Below are positions 52,457 to 60,719 of a stretch of DNA of 61,503 nt, piece after piece. The notes under the pieces were generated by a model. The model was given only the letters and a program-made list of their open reading frames with translations. It was not told the DNA's origin and searched no databases. A program made the position numbers and the translations under genes. The stretch is from Prolixibacteraceae bacterium (GTDB lineage: Bacteria > Bacteroidota > Bacteroidia > Bacteroidales > Prolixibacteraceae): NCBI GenBank assembly GCA_019459485.1, contig JAIBEZ010000069.1, positions 1 to 61,503 on the forward strand, in the 5' to 3' direction. Every line of letters starts with the position of its first letter. The stretch's first letter is position 1.

Positions 52457-53410
52457 ATGATTGCAATTTCAACAGAAACCGTAAAGCAGGTATTCTTACT
52501 TTATAAAACAGAAATAGATAATATTATCGCTGAAAAACGTCAAGCTGTTGATGACTTTTTAAATGACCGTAGTAAAAGCCATAACAGTAAACAAAAACAA
52601 TATCTTACGAAAATAATTAATGACTTTGAAAAGATTGTTTTAGCTACACCTGCTGAAATTGAGGTGTATAGTAATAATAGTCTTAAGGCAATCCCAAAAC
52701 TATGGAAAAACGGGGTAAATAAACAAATTAGCTTTAAAGATGGTTTACTGAAAGCATTAAATTACAATGATTTACGCTCCAGTTTCTATCCAAAATATTT
52801 TCATAAAATTGGAATTAAAGCATGTGTCTATTGCAATTCTCAGTTGACTGTAAGTACAGAAAATGATGGAAATGTTTCCGCTAAATTTCAGGTTGATCAC
52901 TATCTTGATAAAGCAAGTTTTCCTTGTTTTAGCATTTCTTTTTTCAATTTGTATCCGACATGTGCATCATGCAACAACATAAAAAGAAATAAAGCAGTTA
53001 ATTTTTTCTTGTATTCAGAAGATTCAACTTCAACGGCAAAGTCGGAATTTAACTTTTGTTTTAAACCTGGTAGTGTAGCAAAATATTTAGCTAGTCATAG
53101 CATTGAAGATATTGAACTAGTATTTACAGAACCAAATGGAGACTTTCAAAAAACATTTGATATAGAGGGTATATACAACACACAAAAAGATATTGCAGAA
53201 GAATTAATTTTAAAATCAAAAGTCTATTCTAAAGCATATCAAAACTCTCTTATTAAAAGTTTCCCAGCAATTTTCACAAATGCCAGTTTGAGCAACCGTA
53301 TTTTAATCGGTACTTATTGCGAAGAAAATGAGATTCATAAAAGACCCATGTCAAAGTTTATGCAGGATATTGCAGAAGATCTAGGAATGATTCAAAAGTC
53401 CAAAAAATAA
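52457..53410 (+). CDS. HNH endonuclease, PtuB/TIGR02646-like
   Basis: 317 aa. HNH domain with zinc CxxC (C123, C126), the catalytic DH (D147, H148), N164 in FNLYPTC and the second zinc CxxC (C169, C172), then NNIKRNK. This is the PtuB or TIGR02646 pattern, the nuclease found with SMC-like ATPases in Septu and in retron systems. No reverse transcriptase or msr/msd is present, so Septu-like is preferred. Residues around the zinc site are complete, so the enzyme is probably active. Confidence 0.85.
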   Translation: MIAISTETVKQVFLLYKTEIDNIIAEKRQAVDDFLNDRSKSHNSKQKQYLTKIINDFEKIVLATPAEIEVYSNNSLKAIPKLWKNGVNKQISFKDGLLKALNYNDLRSSFYPKYFHKIGIKACVYCNSQLTVSTENDGNVSAKFQVDHYLDKASFPCFSISFFNLYPTCASCNNIKRNKAVNFFLYSEDSTSTAKSEFNFCFKPGSVAKYLASHSIEDIELVFTEPNGDFQKTFDIEGIYNTQKDIAEELILKSKVYSKAYQNSLIKSFPAIFTNASLSNRILIGTYCEENEIHKRPMSKFMQDIAEDLGMIQKSKK

Positions 53411-53438
53411 TTTTCAACCAAAGGATACAACAATTTAT

Positions 53439-55511
53439 ATGAAAGGACAAGATAGATTTTTATCGGAGTTTATTGATGGTGCCAGAAATAGGTTCATCAT
53501 TCCAGTTTATCAACGGAATTACGATTGGAAAAAAGATAATTGCGTTCAACTATTTAACGATTTGGTAAAAACTGCAAAATACAACAAGTCAAGTCATTTT
53601 TTCGGTAGTGTGGTATATGGCTCCGCCAATAATGGAAACAGAAATGACTACCTAATAATCGATGGTCAGCAGCGACTTACCAGTGTCATGCTGATACTTG
53701 CAGCAATAGTTAATCTGATTAAAGAAGGAATTATTAAGCCAGAAAAGCAAAATCTTTGCGATTACATTGAAGAGACTTTTTTAATGGATAAGTATAATCC
53801 TGGAGAGCGTAAAATGCGATTGAAACCGATAAAAAATGACTGTCACGCCTTTGATAATATCATTGTGGGAAATAAAGACAATTACGATCACAAATCTAAT
53901 GTAACAACGAATTACCTTTATTTCTATGAGCGAATACAGTTGAAGGAAATTCCATTAGATGATTTATGTGAAGCTATTGAGAAGTTGAAAATAATCGACA
54001 TCTACCTCGAGAAAGACGATGAGCCACAGTCAATTTTCGAAAGTTTGAACTCGACTGGTCTTGACCTTGAAGAAAGCGATAAGATCCGCAATTATGTATT
54101 AATGGGCCTGAATGCTGATCGCCAGGAAGAATACTATGAAAACTATTGGAATCCAATTGAAAAACTGACCAGTTTTAAAGTTAGTACATTTGTTCGGGAT
54201 TATTTATCCTTAAAACAAGGTCGAATTCCGGTAATCGACAATGTTCATCCAACCTTTAAAGATTTTATTGAGAATCCAAAAGCTCCTATGGTAGTTCCTG
54301 AAGTTTTAGCAGAAATGGTAACTTTTGCTAGAATAAATCATGAATTTAATCAGGCAACCAAATACTCTCCTAAGATTTGTACGATATTGAAACGATTAGC
54401 ACAAATGGATATGAGTGTTATAAATTCATATCTGATGGCCTTTTTCAAATATGCAGAAGAAAACACTGAACAGGAAGATACCTACCTCAAGGTACTTTCA
54501 ACGATAGAATCATTTATATTTCGTCGGTTGGTCTGTAGCTATGGTACAAATGCTTTGAATAAAATATTCTGCACTCTTCACAAGGATGTATTGAAGCTAA
54601 AATCAGAATATGACAATTACTCCGATGTATTTATATACATTTTATTGAACAAGAAAAGTTCATCTAAATATCCTGATGATGTTGAGTTCAAACAAGCTTT
54701 ACTGACCCGCAATATTTATTCGATGAATTCGAAAAACAAAATGTATTTGTTTAATCGCCTCGAAAACAGAGATAGTAAAGAAAAGGTTGAAGTAATTAAA
54801 GCAATGACGGAAGGCACCTTCTCAGTGGAACATATCATGCCACAAACACTTACTGAACAGTGGAAAAAAGATTTAGGTGAAGAACATGATCGTATTTACA
54901 ATGAGTGGCTGAATACACTTGGTAATCTGACGTTAACCGGATACAACAGTAAATACAAGAATCGTCCCTTTGGTGAAAAACGAGATATTAAAGACGGATT
55001 TAAAGACAGTAATTTACGCTTAAACAGTTATTTGTCTCTTTGCGATAAATGGGGCGAAGCTGAAATGACAACACGCCGAAATCAATTATGGCAGTTGTCC
55101 AATGACTTATGGAAATATCCAGCAACCTCCTTTGAGCCAGTTGTTCAATTTCCAGAAATGCGCAGCCTCGACGAAGACTTTGTCTTTAAAGGAAATAAGA
55201 TTAATTCATTTACATTTTTAGGAACTCAATACAAAGTATCAGCTTGGTCAGAAATGATAATTGAAGTTACAAAATTGATTTATGAAATAGATTCGGCGCC
55301 ATTGTATCAACTTATAGATGATGCTTCATTAGATTTCTTACCCAAGCAAGAAAGTTGGAATACTAAAATTGGAGAAGGTCTCTATCTTAACATAGCGAAT
55401 AGTACAATGGCTAAAATACGTATATTGAAAAAAGTATTCTCAAAATACGAATTGGACGAAAGTGAGCTAGAATTTGGTATTCCAATACAGTCTGAACCAG
55501 TTGAAATTTAG
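53439..55511 (+). CDS. GmrSD-type modification-dependent nuclease (DUF262-DUF1524)
   Basis: 690 aa. N-terminal DUF262 domain (IPVYQRNYDWKKDNCVQLFN and nucleotide-binding IDGQQRLTS, D75-R79) and C-terminal DUF1524 HNH-like domain (FSVEHIMPQTL with H465 … LGNLTLTGYNSKYKNRPF). Fused GmrS-GmrD-like enzymes cut DNA with sugar-modified cytosines, as made by T-even-type phages, or other modified DNA. Residues of both active sites look in place. The upstream 28-bp gap suggests transcription with the Septu-like pair. An EVE-domain gene lies downstream, another modified-base module. Confidence 0.9.
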   Translation: MKGQDRFLSEFIDGARNRFIIPVYQRNYDWKKDNCVQLFNDLVKTAKYNKSSHFFGSVVYGSANNGNRNDYLIIDGQQRLTSVMLILAAIVNLIKEGIIKPEKQNLCDYIEETFLMDKYNPGERKMRLKPIKNDCHAFDNIIVGNKDNYDHKSNVTTNYLYFYERIQLKEIPLDDLCEAIEKLKIIDIYLEKDDEPQSIFESLNSTGLDLEESDKIRNYVLMGLNADRQEEYYENYWNPIEKLTSFKVSTFVRDYLSLKQGRIPVIDNVHPTFKDFIENPKAPMVVPEVLAEMVTFARINHEFNQATKYSPKICTILKRLAQMDMSVINSYLMAFFKYAEENTEQEDTYLKVLSTIESFIFRRLVCSYGTNALNKIFCTLHKDVLKLKSEYDNYSDVFIYILLNKKSSSKYPDDVEFKQALLTRNIYSMNSKNKMYLFNRLENRDSKEKVEVIKAMTEGTFSVEHIMPQTLTEQWKKDLGEEHDRIYNEWLNTLGNLTLTGYNSKYKNRPFGEKRDIKDGFKDSNLRLNSYLSLCDKWGEAEMTTRRNQLWQLSNDLWKYPATSFEPVVQFPEMRSLDEDFVFKGNKINSFTFLGTQYKVSAWSEMIIEVTKLIYEIDSAPLYQLIDDASLDFLPKQESWNTKIGEGLYLNIANSTMAKIRILKKVFSKYELDESELEFGIPIQSEPVEI

Positions 55512-55521
55512 ATTTTCATAA

Positions 55522-55765
55522 ATGATCGAGACTTATAAAAATGAGATACCCAATTGGGTACTAGAAGACGATACTTTCGTTTTTCATGGCACAAGTAATT
55601 TAAGTGAAAAATATTTAGATAACGGCTTAACAGCTCTAAACACTCCTGTTTCTTTTGAAATTGTAGATAACATTGTTTCAATTTTATAATGAAATGCCAT
55701 GGTGGAGCAAAGATTCTAAAGAAAGCCTTAATCAAAATACCTTTAATCTATGTATATGCATATAA
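55522..55765 (+). pseudogene. Short broken ORF with an ART-like N-terminus
   Basis: ATG at 55522 starts MIETYKNEIPNWVLEDDTFV, then FHGTSNLSEKYLDNGL; the HGTS piece resembles the first motif of ADP-ribosyltransferase-fold proteins. The frame ends at TAA 55687-55689. A one-base shift at about 55685 gives YNEMPWWSKDSKESLNQNTF and then TAA at 55763-55765, which suggests a frameshifted short or truncated gene. Family assignment is weak. Confidence 0.4.
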
Positions 55766-55775
55766 ATTTCATAAG

Positions 55776-56285
55776 ATGGCAAAAATAAAAGTAACCGGCT
55801 ATTGGACTTTCTTTTGTAATCCAAAGTATTGGGCTATTGATGAGTTCCTTTCTAATATTGAACAGGATTATGAAAGTGAATACAGAATCACATCTTGGCA
55901 AAAGGATTTTTTTTTTAAGGGACAGCTTGGTGTCATAAGAGTTGGGAATGATGCTCGTACCAAACTACAACTTGGCGGAAGGGAAAAACTTAAAAAGGGA
56001 ATATATGCCATTGTTGAGATCTTGGGGACACCATATCTGCAAATTGAATCCGAATCTAATTTCAAAATCAATCATCAAAAAGGAGAAACATCTAGGTATA
56101 TCGTTCCAATAAAGTATCAAAGGAATTACATTCTAAATCCGATACTTCTTGAAAGCATTCAATATGATTACGTTATAAAATCTGATCCTTATTTATTGAA
56201 AGGTATCCAAGCAGCTTCTATGCCATTGTCAGAAGATGCACTAAATCGAATATTGCTATATGGAGAAAAGGATAATGTTGAATAA
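55776..56285 (+). CDS. EVE-domain protein
   Basis: 169 aa from the ATG at 55776 (MAKIKVTGYWTFFCNPKYWA); the frame is open further upstream but that part overlaps the broken ART-like fragment. The N-terminal 100 residues have the EVE/PUA-like pattern: YWTFFCNPKYWAIDEFL, then ITSWQKDFFFKGQLGVIRVG and GIYAIVEIL. EVE domains read modified bases such as 5-methyl- or hydroxymethyl-cytosine and are often fused to or encoded near modification-dependent restriction enzymes. Here it follows a GmrSD-type gene. No nuclease is fused. Confidence 0.75.
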   Translation: MAKIKVTGYWTFFCNPKYWAIDEFLSNIEQDYESEYRITSWQKDFFFKGQLGVIRVGNDARTKLQLGGREKLKKGIYAIVEILGTPYLQIESESNFKINHQKGETSRYIVPIKYQRNYILNPILLESIQYDYVIKSDPYLLKGIQAASMPLSEDALNRILLYGEKDNVE

Positions 56286-56290
56286 ATTTT

Positions 56291-56863
56291 TTAATTTATC
56301 AGAATATATCTACCACCCTTATCTGAAAAATTTTGACAATTATCTTTATTGTCATCAATAAGTAAACAGTTTTGAAAATTATTAAGTCCTAAATCATTTT
56401 GTATATGATCAAACAATGATATTGGTTTGTCATTTTTCAAAAGACTAATATCATGAGATAAATACATTTTATCAAAGTAGGAATTTAAGTAGTTATACTC
56501 ATTTAGAATGTATTTGAATAATGGCATATTGTCTGTCACAAGATATTTTTTTGCATTAGGGAACATTATGTCAATAGTATTAAGTATCTTACTATCTGGC
56601 TTGTAAAACCTGAGGTCTTCTAAAAACTTAGTAATAATGTAATCGGGACTTACCTTCACTCTAAATTCGGATAAATATTCCAAACTAAGTTTACCTCGCA
56701 TCCATTCATTTAATATATCTGCATCCTCAAAGACACAATTGCACCATTCCTTCAATAATTTATCTTTTTGAGATTGAACACACCAATAGAAGTTCGTTGA
56801 TAAAACACCAAACCAATCGACAAATACAATGTCTATTTTATTCCTGTTTAAAAAGGTCGTCAT
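56291..56863 (-). CDS. Small HAD-superfamily hydrolase
   Basis: 190 aa. Motif I FVDWFGVL gives the nucleophile D16; the usual second Asp is Phe18, so phosphatase chemistry with a general acid at that place is altered. Motif II T110 (KYLVTDNM), motif III Lys near 143-146 (LLKNDKP) and motif IV D170-D171 (CLLIDDNKDNC) are present. The cap is helical (class I-like). It is the third gene of a minus-strand operon; its start lies 26 bp inside the end of the TIM-barrel gene. In this setting it would dephosphorylate or otherwise process a sugar-phosphate or nucleotide-like product; inferred. Confidence 0.72.
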   Translation of the reverse strand: MTTFLNRNKIDIVFVDWFGVLSTNFYWCVQSQKDKLLKEWCNCVFEDADILNEWMRGKLSLEYLSEFRVKVSPDYIITKFLEDLRFYKPDSKILNTIDIMFPNAKKYLVTDNMPLFKYILNEYNYLNSYFDKMYLSHDISLLKNDKPISLFDHIQNDLGLNNFQNCLLIDDNKDNCQNFSDKGGRYILIN

Positions 56864-58112
56864 GGATATTATTTATTATGCTTAAGTCATTAATTACATG
56901 TTTCCCAATAATAAAATTGAAGTTATTACCCAAATGCTCTATAATCCAAATAATGTATTCCTTTTCAATATTTCTATCAAGCCAAATTTCTTTATTCTCA
57001 AAATATCTACGGTTAGAAGTAAATATATTTAGAAAATCCAACATATTTGCCTCATTTTCTGGATTTGGAATTACAATCGATAAAAATTGGGAATCGAATG
57101 ATTTGGAAATAAACGACAATAAATCCTTATAATAGACTGATGGGATAACTTTAATATCATTAGTAGTATTGAAAATTTTGTTCAGATTAATACCATCATA
57201 ATATTGAACAAAGATCCGGATAAGGTTTAGCGGGTGCTTATTTGATAAATTATTTATTTTATCTTCAATTTCTTTTTCATTCTTAATGAATAAGTGTATT
57301 GAATATGGTATCTGAGTTATAAAATTCTGTTTTTCAGTAATACTCTTATCAATAGTATTAAAGGAAGCATAAAGAGAACCATCTGAGAAATCTAAATGAT
57401 AATCTAAATTCGAATTTAAATAGTATGAGGAGGCTTGATAAATTTTTTCAAGTGGGATGTCAGTCAAACTAATTGAAAGTTTCTTTTTTCTTGGGTATTT
57501 TAATAAATCACAAACTTTATCTAAATTTCTATAATTCAATTCTGAATTAAATCTAAAGTAACTTTGAATATCATAACCACAAATATTTAATGAATGTAAC
57601 TCATTTATTCGCTCCAATGTAATACCACCAGCGAGTAAAGTTTTCTCTTTTAGTTTTTCTGGAAAATATTGAAGTAATGGGTAGCTATTTTTTTTATTGG
57701 TTCCACCCAAATAAGAAGTGTCATAAATCAAATAATCATGCAAATCATTGATTGATTCATAATCTAAATATTTTGAATGATTTGTGATGACACCAAATAA
57801 AATTAACTTCGGAAAAAGTTTTCTAATTGCATTTACAATTAAAGGATCAATTTCAAAATGAAACTGAATTCCTGAAGGCATATAAAATTCGATGAGCTTC
57901 TTTAGAATTTCTATTTCATGAATTTTTGTAACAATAATTGATTTGGCGTCACTTCGTTTTATAAAATTGTTAAGTTCAGAATATTCTCCAATATTCTCCG
58001 TTGATAGAATATGAATACCGAGAAAATCAACATTCTGCTTTATAGCAAAACTTGCAAATGAAAGTGAATCAATTTTGCAAACTTTAATAATATGATTCCT
58101 CTTGAATTTCAT
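56838..58112 (-). CDS. Fusion of TrpF-like and ribulose-phosphate-3-epimerase-like TIM barrels
   Basis: 424 aa. Residues 1-200 follow phosphoribosylanthranilate isomerase: VCKIDSLSFASFAIKQNVDF aligns with 'ICGITxxxDA', placing C12 at the catalytic Cys; YDTSYLGGTNKK puts D131 at the catalytic Asp; LAGGITLERINELHSLNI is the phosphate-binding end. Residues 210-424 recall ribulose-5-phosphate epimerase: YHLDFSDGSLYASFNT (DxxDG), SIHLFIKN and the final FIIGKHVIND. The protein is in no trp or pentose operon. It overlaps the upstream gene by 4 bp and the HAD gene by 26 bp. Most likely it isomerises or binds a phosphoribosyl intermediate; whether both barrels are active cannot be seen. Confidence 0.68.
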   Translation of the reverse strand: MKFKRNHIIKVCKIDSLSFASFAIKQNVDFLGIHILSTENIGEYSELNNFIKRSDAKSIIVTKIHEIEILKKLIEFYMPSGIQFHFEIDPLIVNAIRKLFPKLILFGVITNHSKYLDYESINDLHDYLIYDTSYLGGTNKKNSYPLLQYFPEKLKEKTLLAGGITLERINELHSLNICGYDIQSYFRFNSELNYRNLDKVCDLLKYPRKKKLSISLTDIPLEKIYQASSYYLNSNLDYHLDFSDGSLYASFNTIDKSITEKQNFITQIPYSIHLFIKNEKEIEDKINNLSNKHPLNLIRIFVQYYDGINLNKIFNTTNDIKVIPSVYYKDLLSFISKSFDSQFLSIVIPNPENEANMLDFLNIFTSNRRYFENKEIWLDRNIEKEYIIWIIEHLGNNFNFIIGKHVINDLSIINNIHDDLFKQE

Positions 58113-59788
58113 AAAATAAAGTTAGTCTTCATTTGTTTGATCTGTATTTGTTTAACGTTCTCAGAAATTTTAAAATCTTTTATGTCATCAATTCTTCGGT
58201 AAAAAATATAAATTTCCTTTTTTTTCATTGCAGATATCACAAAAAGAGAAGAGATATAAGCAGAGGGACCAGGACAAAACAATGCTACAATATGGGATCT
58301 GTCAATATCCTTAATGGCATCATGGAGAAAATTACGACCTGCAATTTCCTTGTATGTATGATTATTACCATCCTTTTCTATTCTATTAACAAGCCAATCA
58401 TCAACTATCTCATAATCAGGATGTAGTTGAAATTTATTACGTATGTAAATTAAGTAGTCATAGCTTTCTGAAATATAGGACAATGAACATGCGATAAATA
58501 CCTTTTTAGTATTTAAATCCTTGGGTTTTGGATTTACTGCAGGTATTTCAATATCAAAAAGCGTTTGCCCTAATTCAGTTTTTGCTTCGACTTTTGCTTT
58601 TGTTTTATCGAATTTTCCCTTTCGATTAGTGTAACTAGTTTTATTTGAAGAAGTTGTATAACTTGACTCTTTAAGTACGCAACATTTTTTTAGTTGTTCA
58701 AGATTTACACCACCATGAAGCTCCATTTGCATTTGTTTAATTCTTTTAGCTCCAGAATAATACAGACAAGCGAAATAAATGTTATTACATTTATTTTTAA
58801 GGATACTAATCAAGGATTGAAGGGTTCTTCCTGTTGTAATTCCATCGTCGACAATTAAGATATTTTTATTTTTAAAATCAGAAAAATTTATTTCGAGTTT
58901 GTCTGAACCTTTATCTGAATAATTCGATATTTTTTTGAGCAATATTTTTGCCTTAGGATAAACAAAATGTTTAACTATATATGGCAATTCTATTCCCCCA
59001 AATCGAATTCCAATAATGATATCAATGTTTTCTGAAGGAAGATTTCTCTTAAGCTTGTGAATAAATAAAAGGTTGTCACTTGGTATATCTCCTTCCTTGT
59101 AGCGTCTTATTGAACCCAAATCAGGGTTAAATATGTTTAGATATTCTGTGATGAACTCCCTAACCTCAATTGTAAAGCCAATTAGCTGAGAATAACTAAT
59201 AGTTGTTTGTGGCCGATCAAGGATATAAGAGTAATAAATTATTATTGCATTTTTAACTAGATCTTCTAAACTAACCTTATCAAGCGTAATTTCATGGTTC
59301 AAAACATCTTCAAAAAGCAAAATTAATTTATATCGAATATCATCAAGAACCGAAGCAATAATAAAACTTCCATGTATGAAATCCTTTTTGTCAATTTCTT
59401 GAATAAAATGAAGACTACTATCCAGATAAATAAAGGTTTTTATTGCTTGGTAAATTCTCGGTTCGTCTTTTAAAACGGAATAATAGACCTGTTGGCGATT
59501 GTAGATTTTATCTCCAATAATCTGAAGAAAGTTCTCATAGGAAAATTTTTTTGATAACCTATTCATCAATCTCTTATCTGCTTCAGTTAGAGAACTTATT
59601 AATACGTGACTTTCTCCTGAAGAATCAAAATTATAAGCATCAAAGATGAATTTATTAGCTTTATTAATTAAATCGAGCTCTTTATCGATTTGAGCCTTGT
59701 AATCCTCAAATTCCTTTACTATTTTTTTTAAATGTTTAGTGATATATTCAGGAGGGAGATTAATGTCAGCTGTTTGCAAATCTTCCAT
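58109..59788 (-). CDS. Phosphoribosyltransferase with C-terminal nucleoside-deoxyribosyltransferase-like domain
   Basis: 559 aa, three parts. Residues 1-220: alpha-helical, no family seen. Residues about 225-365: type I PRTase fold with the PRPP loop ILIVDDGITTGRT (310-322) and the early PPi-side loop IIIGIRFGGIELPY. A Ser/Lys-rich linker (372-425) follows. Residues 428-535: a Rossmann-like domain resembling nucleoside 2-deoxyribosyltransferases or related NAD-glycohydrolase folds (KKVFIACSL … EIVDDWLV … AIKDIDRSHIVALFCPGPSA … KKEIYIFYR). The usual catalytic Glu after the Gly-rich loop is not evident. Lead gene of a three-gene operon. Confidence 0.78.
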   Translation of the reverse strand: MEDLQTADINLPPEYITKHLKKIVKEFEDYKAQIDKELDLINKANKFIFDAYNFDSSGESHVLISSLTEADKRLMNRLSKKFSYENFLQIIGDKIYNRQQVYYSVLKDEPRIYQAIKTFIYLDSSLHFIQEIDKKDFIHGSFIIASVLDDIRYKLILLFEDVLNHEITLDKVSLEDLVKNAIIIYYSYILDRPQTTISYSQLIGFTIEVREFITEYLNIFNPDLGSIRRYKEGDIPSDNLLFIHKLKRNLPSENIDIIIGIRFGGIELPYIVKHFVYPKAKILLKKISNYSDKGSDKLEINFSDFKNKNILIVDDGITTGRTLQSLISILKNKCNNIYFACLYYSGAKRIKQMQMELHGGVNLEQLKKCCVLKESSYTTSSNKTSYTNRKGKFDKTKAKVEAKTELGQTLFDIEIPAVNPKPKDLNTKKVFIACSLSYISESYDYLIYIRNKFQLHPDYEIVDDWLVNRIEKDGNNHTYKEIAGRNFLHDAIKDIDRSHIVALFCPGPSAYISSLFVISAMKKKEIYIFYRRIDDIKDFKISENVKQIQIKQMKTNFIL

Positions 59789-60238
59789 AGAATTTATTGA
59801 CTTAACTTGTTAATGAATACGATTATTTTAGTCTAAAGTTTATAAGCATCTTAATATTTGAATGGCTTGATCCCTTATAATTATGGATTTATAGATTACA
59901 AATGAGTGATTTAATTTTTATCAGGGTTAATCTTTCTTCAAATTGAAATTCATCAAAAATCAAATATAGTAAATTATAGTAATATTGCGCAAAAAAAAAT
60001 CAATTGTTTTTACATTCAAAGACTTATGAATTTAGGTTTTATGCAAATGGGCAAAGTCAATAATTAGGATAATCGAGTAATCCACGTTGTAATTCCATAT
60101 CACTCCTACCCTTGGTCTCATTTTTTGTCACACTTTTTGCAACCCTACACACCAATAGCACAACTTGTCCCGATCCGTCGGGATTGGCTTTTCGTTTCTC
60201 AAAGCCAAAGAGCTATGCCAACCCACAAGGCAAAAAGA
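59789..60238. other. Intergenic DNA upstream of the PRTase operon
   Basis: AT-rich. The minus-strand promoter of the PRTase operon must lie in the left 100 bp, but no clear TAnnTTTG could be assigned. From about 60110 on, the composition changes to C-rich sequence with no credible gene; open frames there lack any domain. TCCCGATCCGTCGGGA (60167-60182) is a small hairpin. Confidence 0.5.
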
Positions 60239-60568
60239 CGCTTCACGGTATTTATCCCGATTTTAGATCGGGAACTATCTCCACCGTTCCGCTTGTGCCA
60301 ACCTGCCCGCACCTGACTTTGACACTTTTTTTTACTACATTTTTTAAATATCTGATATTTAGATACATGCAAGATCGTGCGAGATTTTTTGGGTGACGCA
60401 ACAAAATAGAATTCCTGTGGGGGGGTACAGAAACTTTTGAATTATTTGAATGTCAATTGCTTTTGGGTGACGCATTGTCAAAGTCAAGAAAAAAACGCTT
60501 CACGGTATTTATCCCGATTTTAGATCGGGAACTACCTCCACCGTTCCGCTTGTGCCAACCTGCCCGCA
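60239..60568. repeat. 73-bp direct repeat pair
   Basis: 60239-60311 and 60496-60568 are nearly identical (one T/C difference noted, near 60278/60535), 257 bp apart. Each contains the hairpin TCCCGAT-TTTAG-ATCGGGA. The pair encloses a shorter repeat. This looks like duplicated non-coding DNA or the scar of an insertion. Confidence 0.8.
60387..60474. repeat. Direct repeat TTTTGGGTGACGCA
   Basis: Exact 14-bp copies at 60387-60400 and 60461-60474, 74 bp apart and inside the larger 73-bp repeat pair. Could be a target duplication or recombinase core site. No matching gene between. Confidence 0.6.
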
Positions 60569-60719
60569 GAAGGCGGGAAAATTAAACCCCAAAGCTATTG
60601 ATACATAACGTGCTATTCTATAACAGAAACCCCCCAGCCGAACCCCGGAAAAACGGCTGGACTGCCATAGAATCACGCTATGTACAATAGCCGCACGAAC
60701 CCCGCCCACCCGGTTCGCG

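Noticed and set aside
49607-53410. Retron system, because ATPase plus HNH also occurs with retrons
   Set aside because: No reverse transcriptase gene and no msr/msd-like repeat structure upstream of the pair.
56838-59788. Tryptophan or pyrimidine biosynthesis genes (trpF, pyrE)
   Set aside because: The TIM-barrel protein is a fusion in no trp operon and the PRTase carries unrelated extra domains; overlaps tie it to a HAD gene instead.
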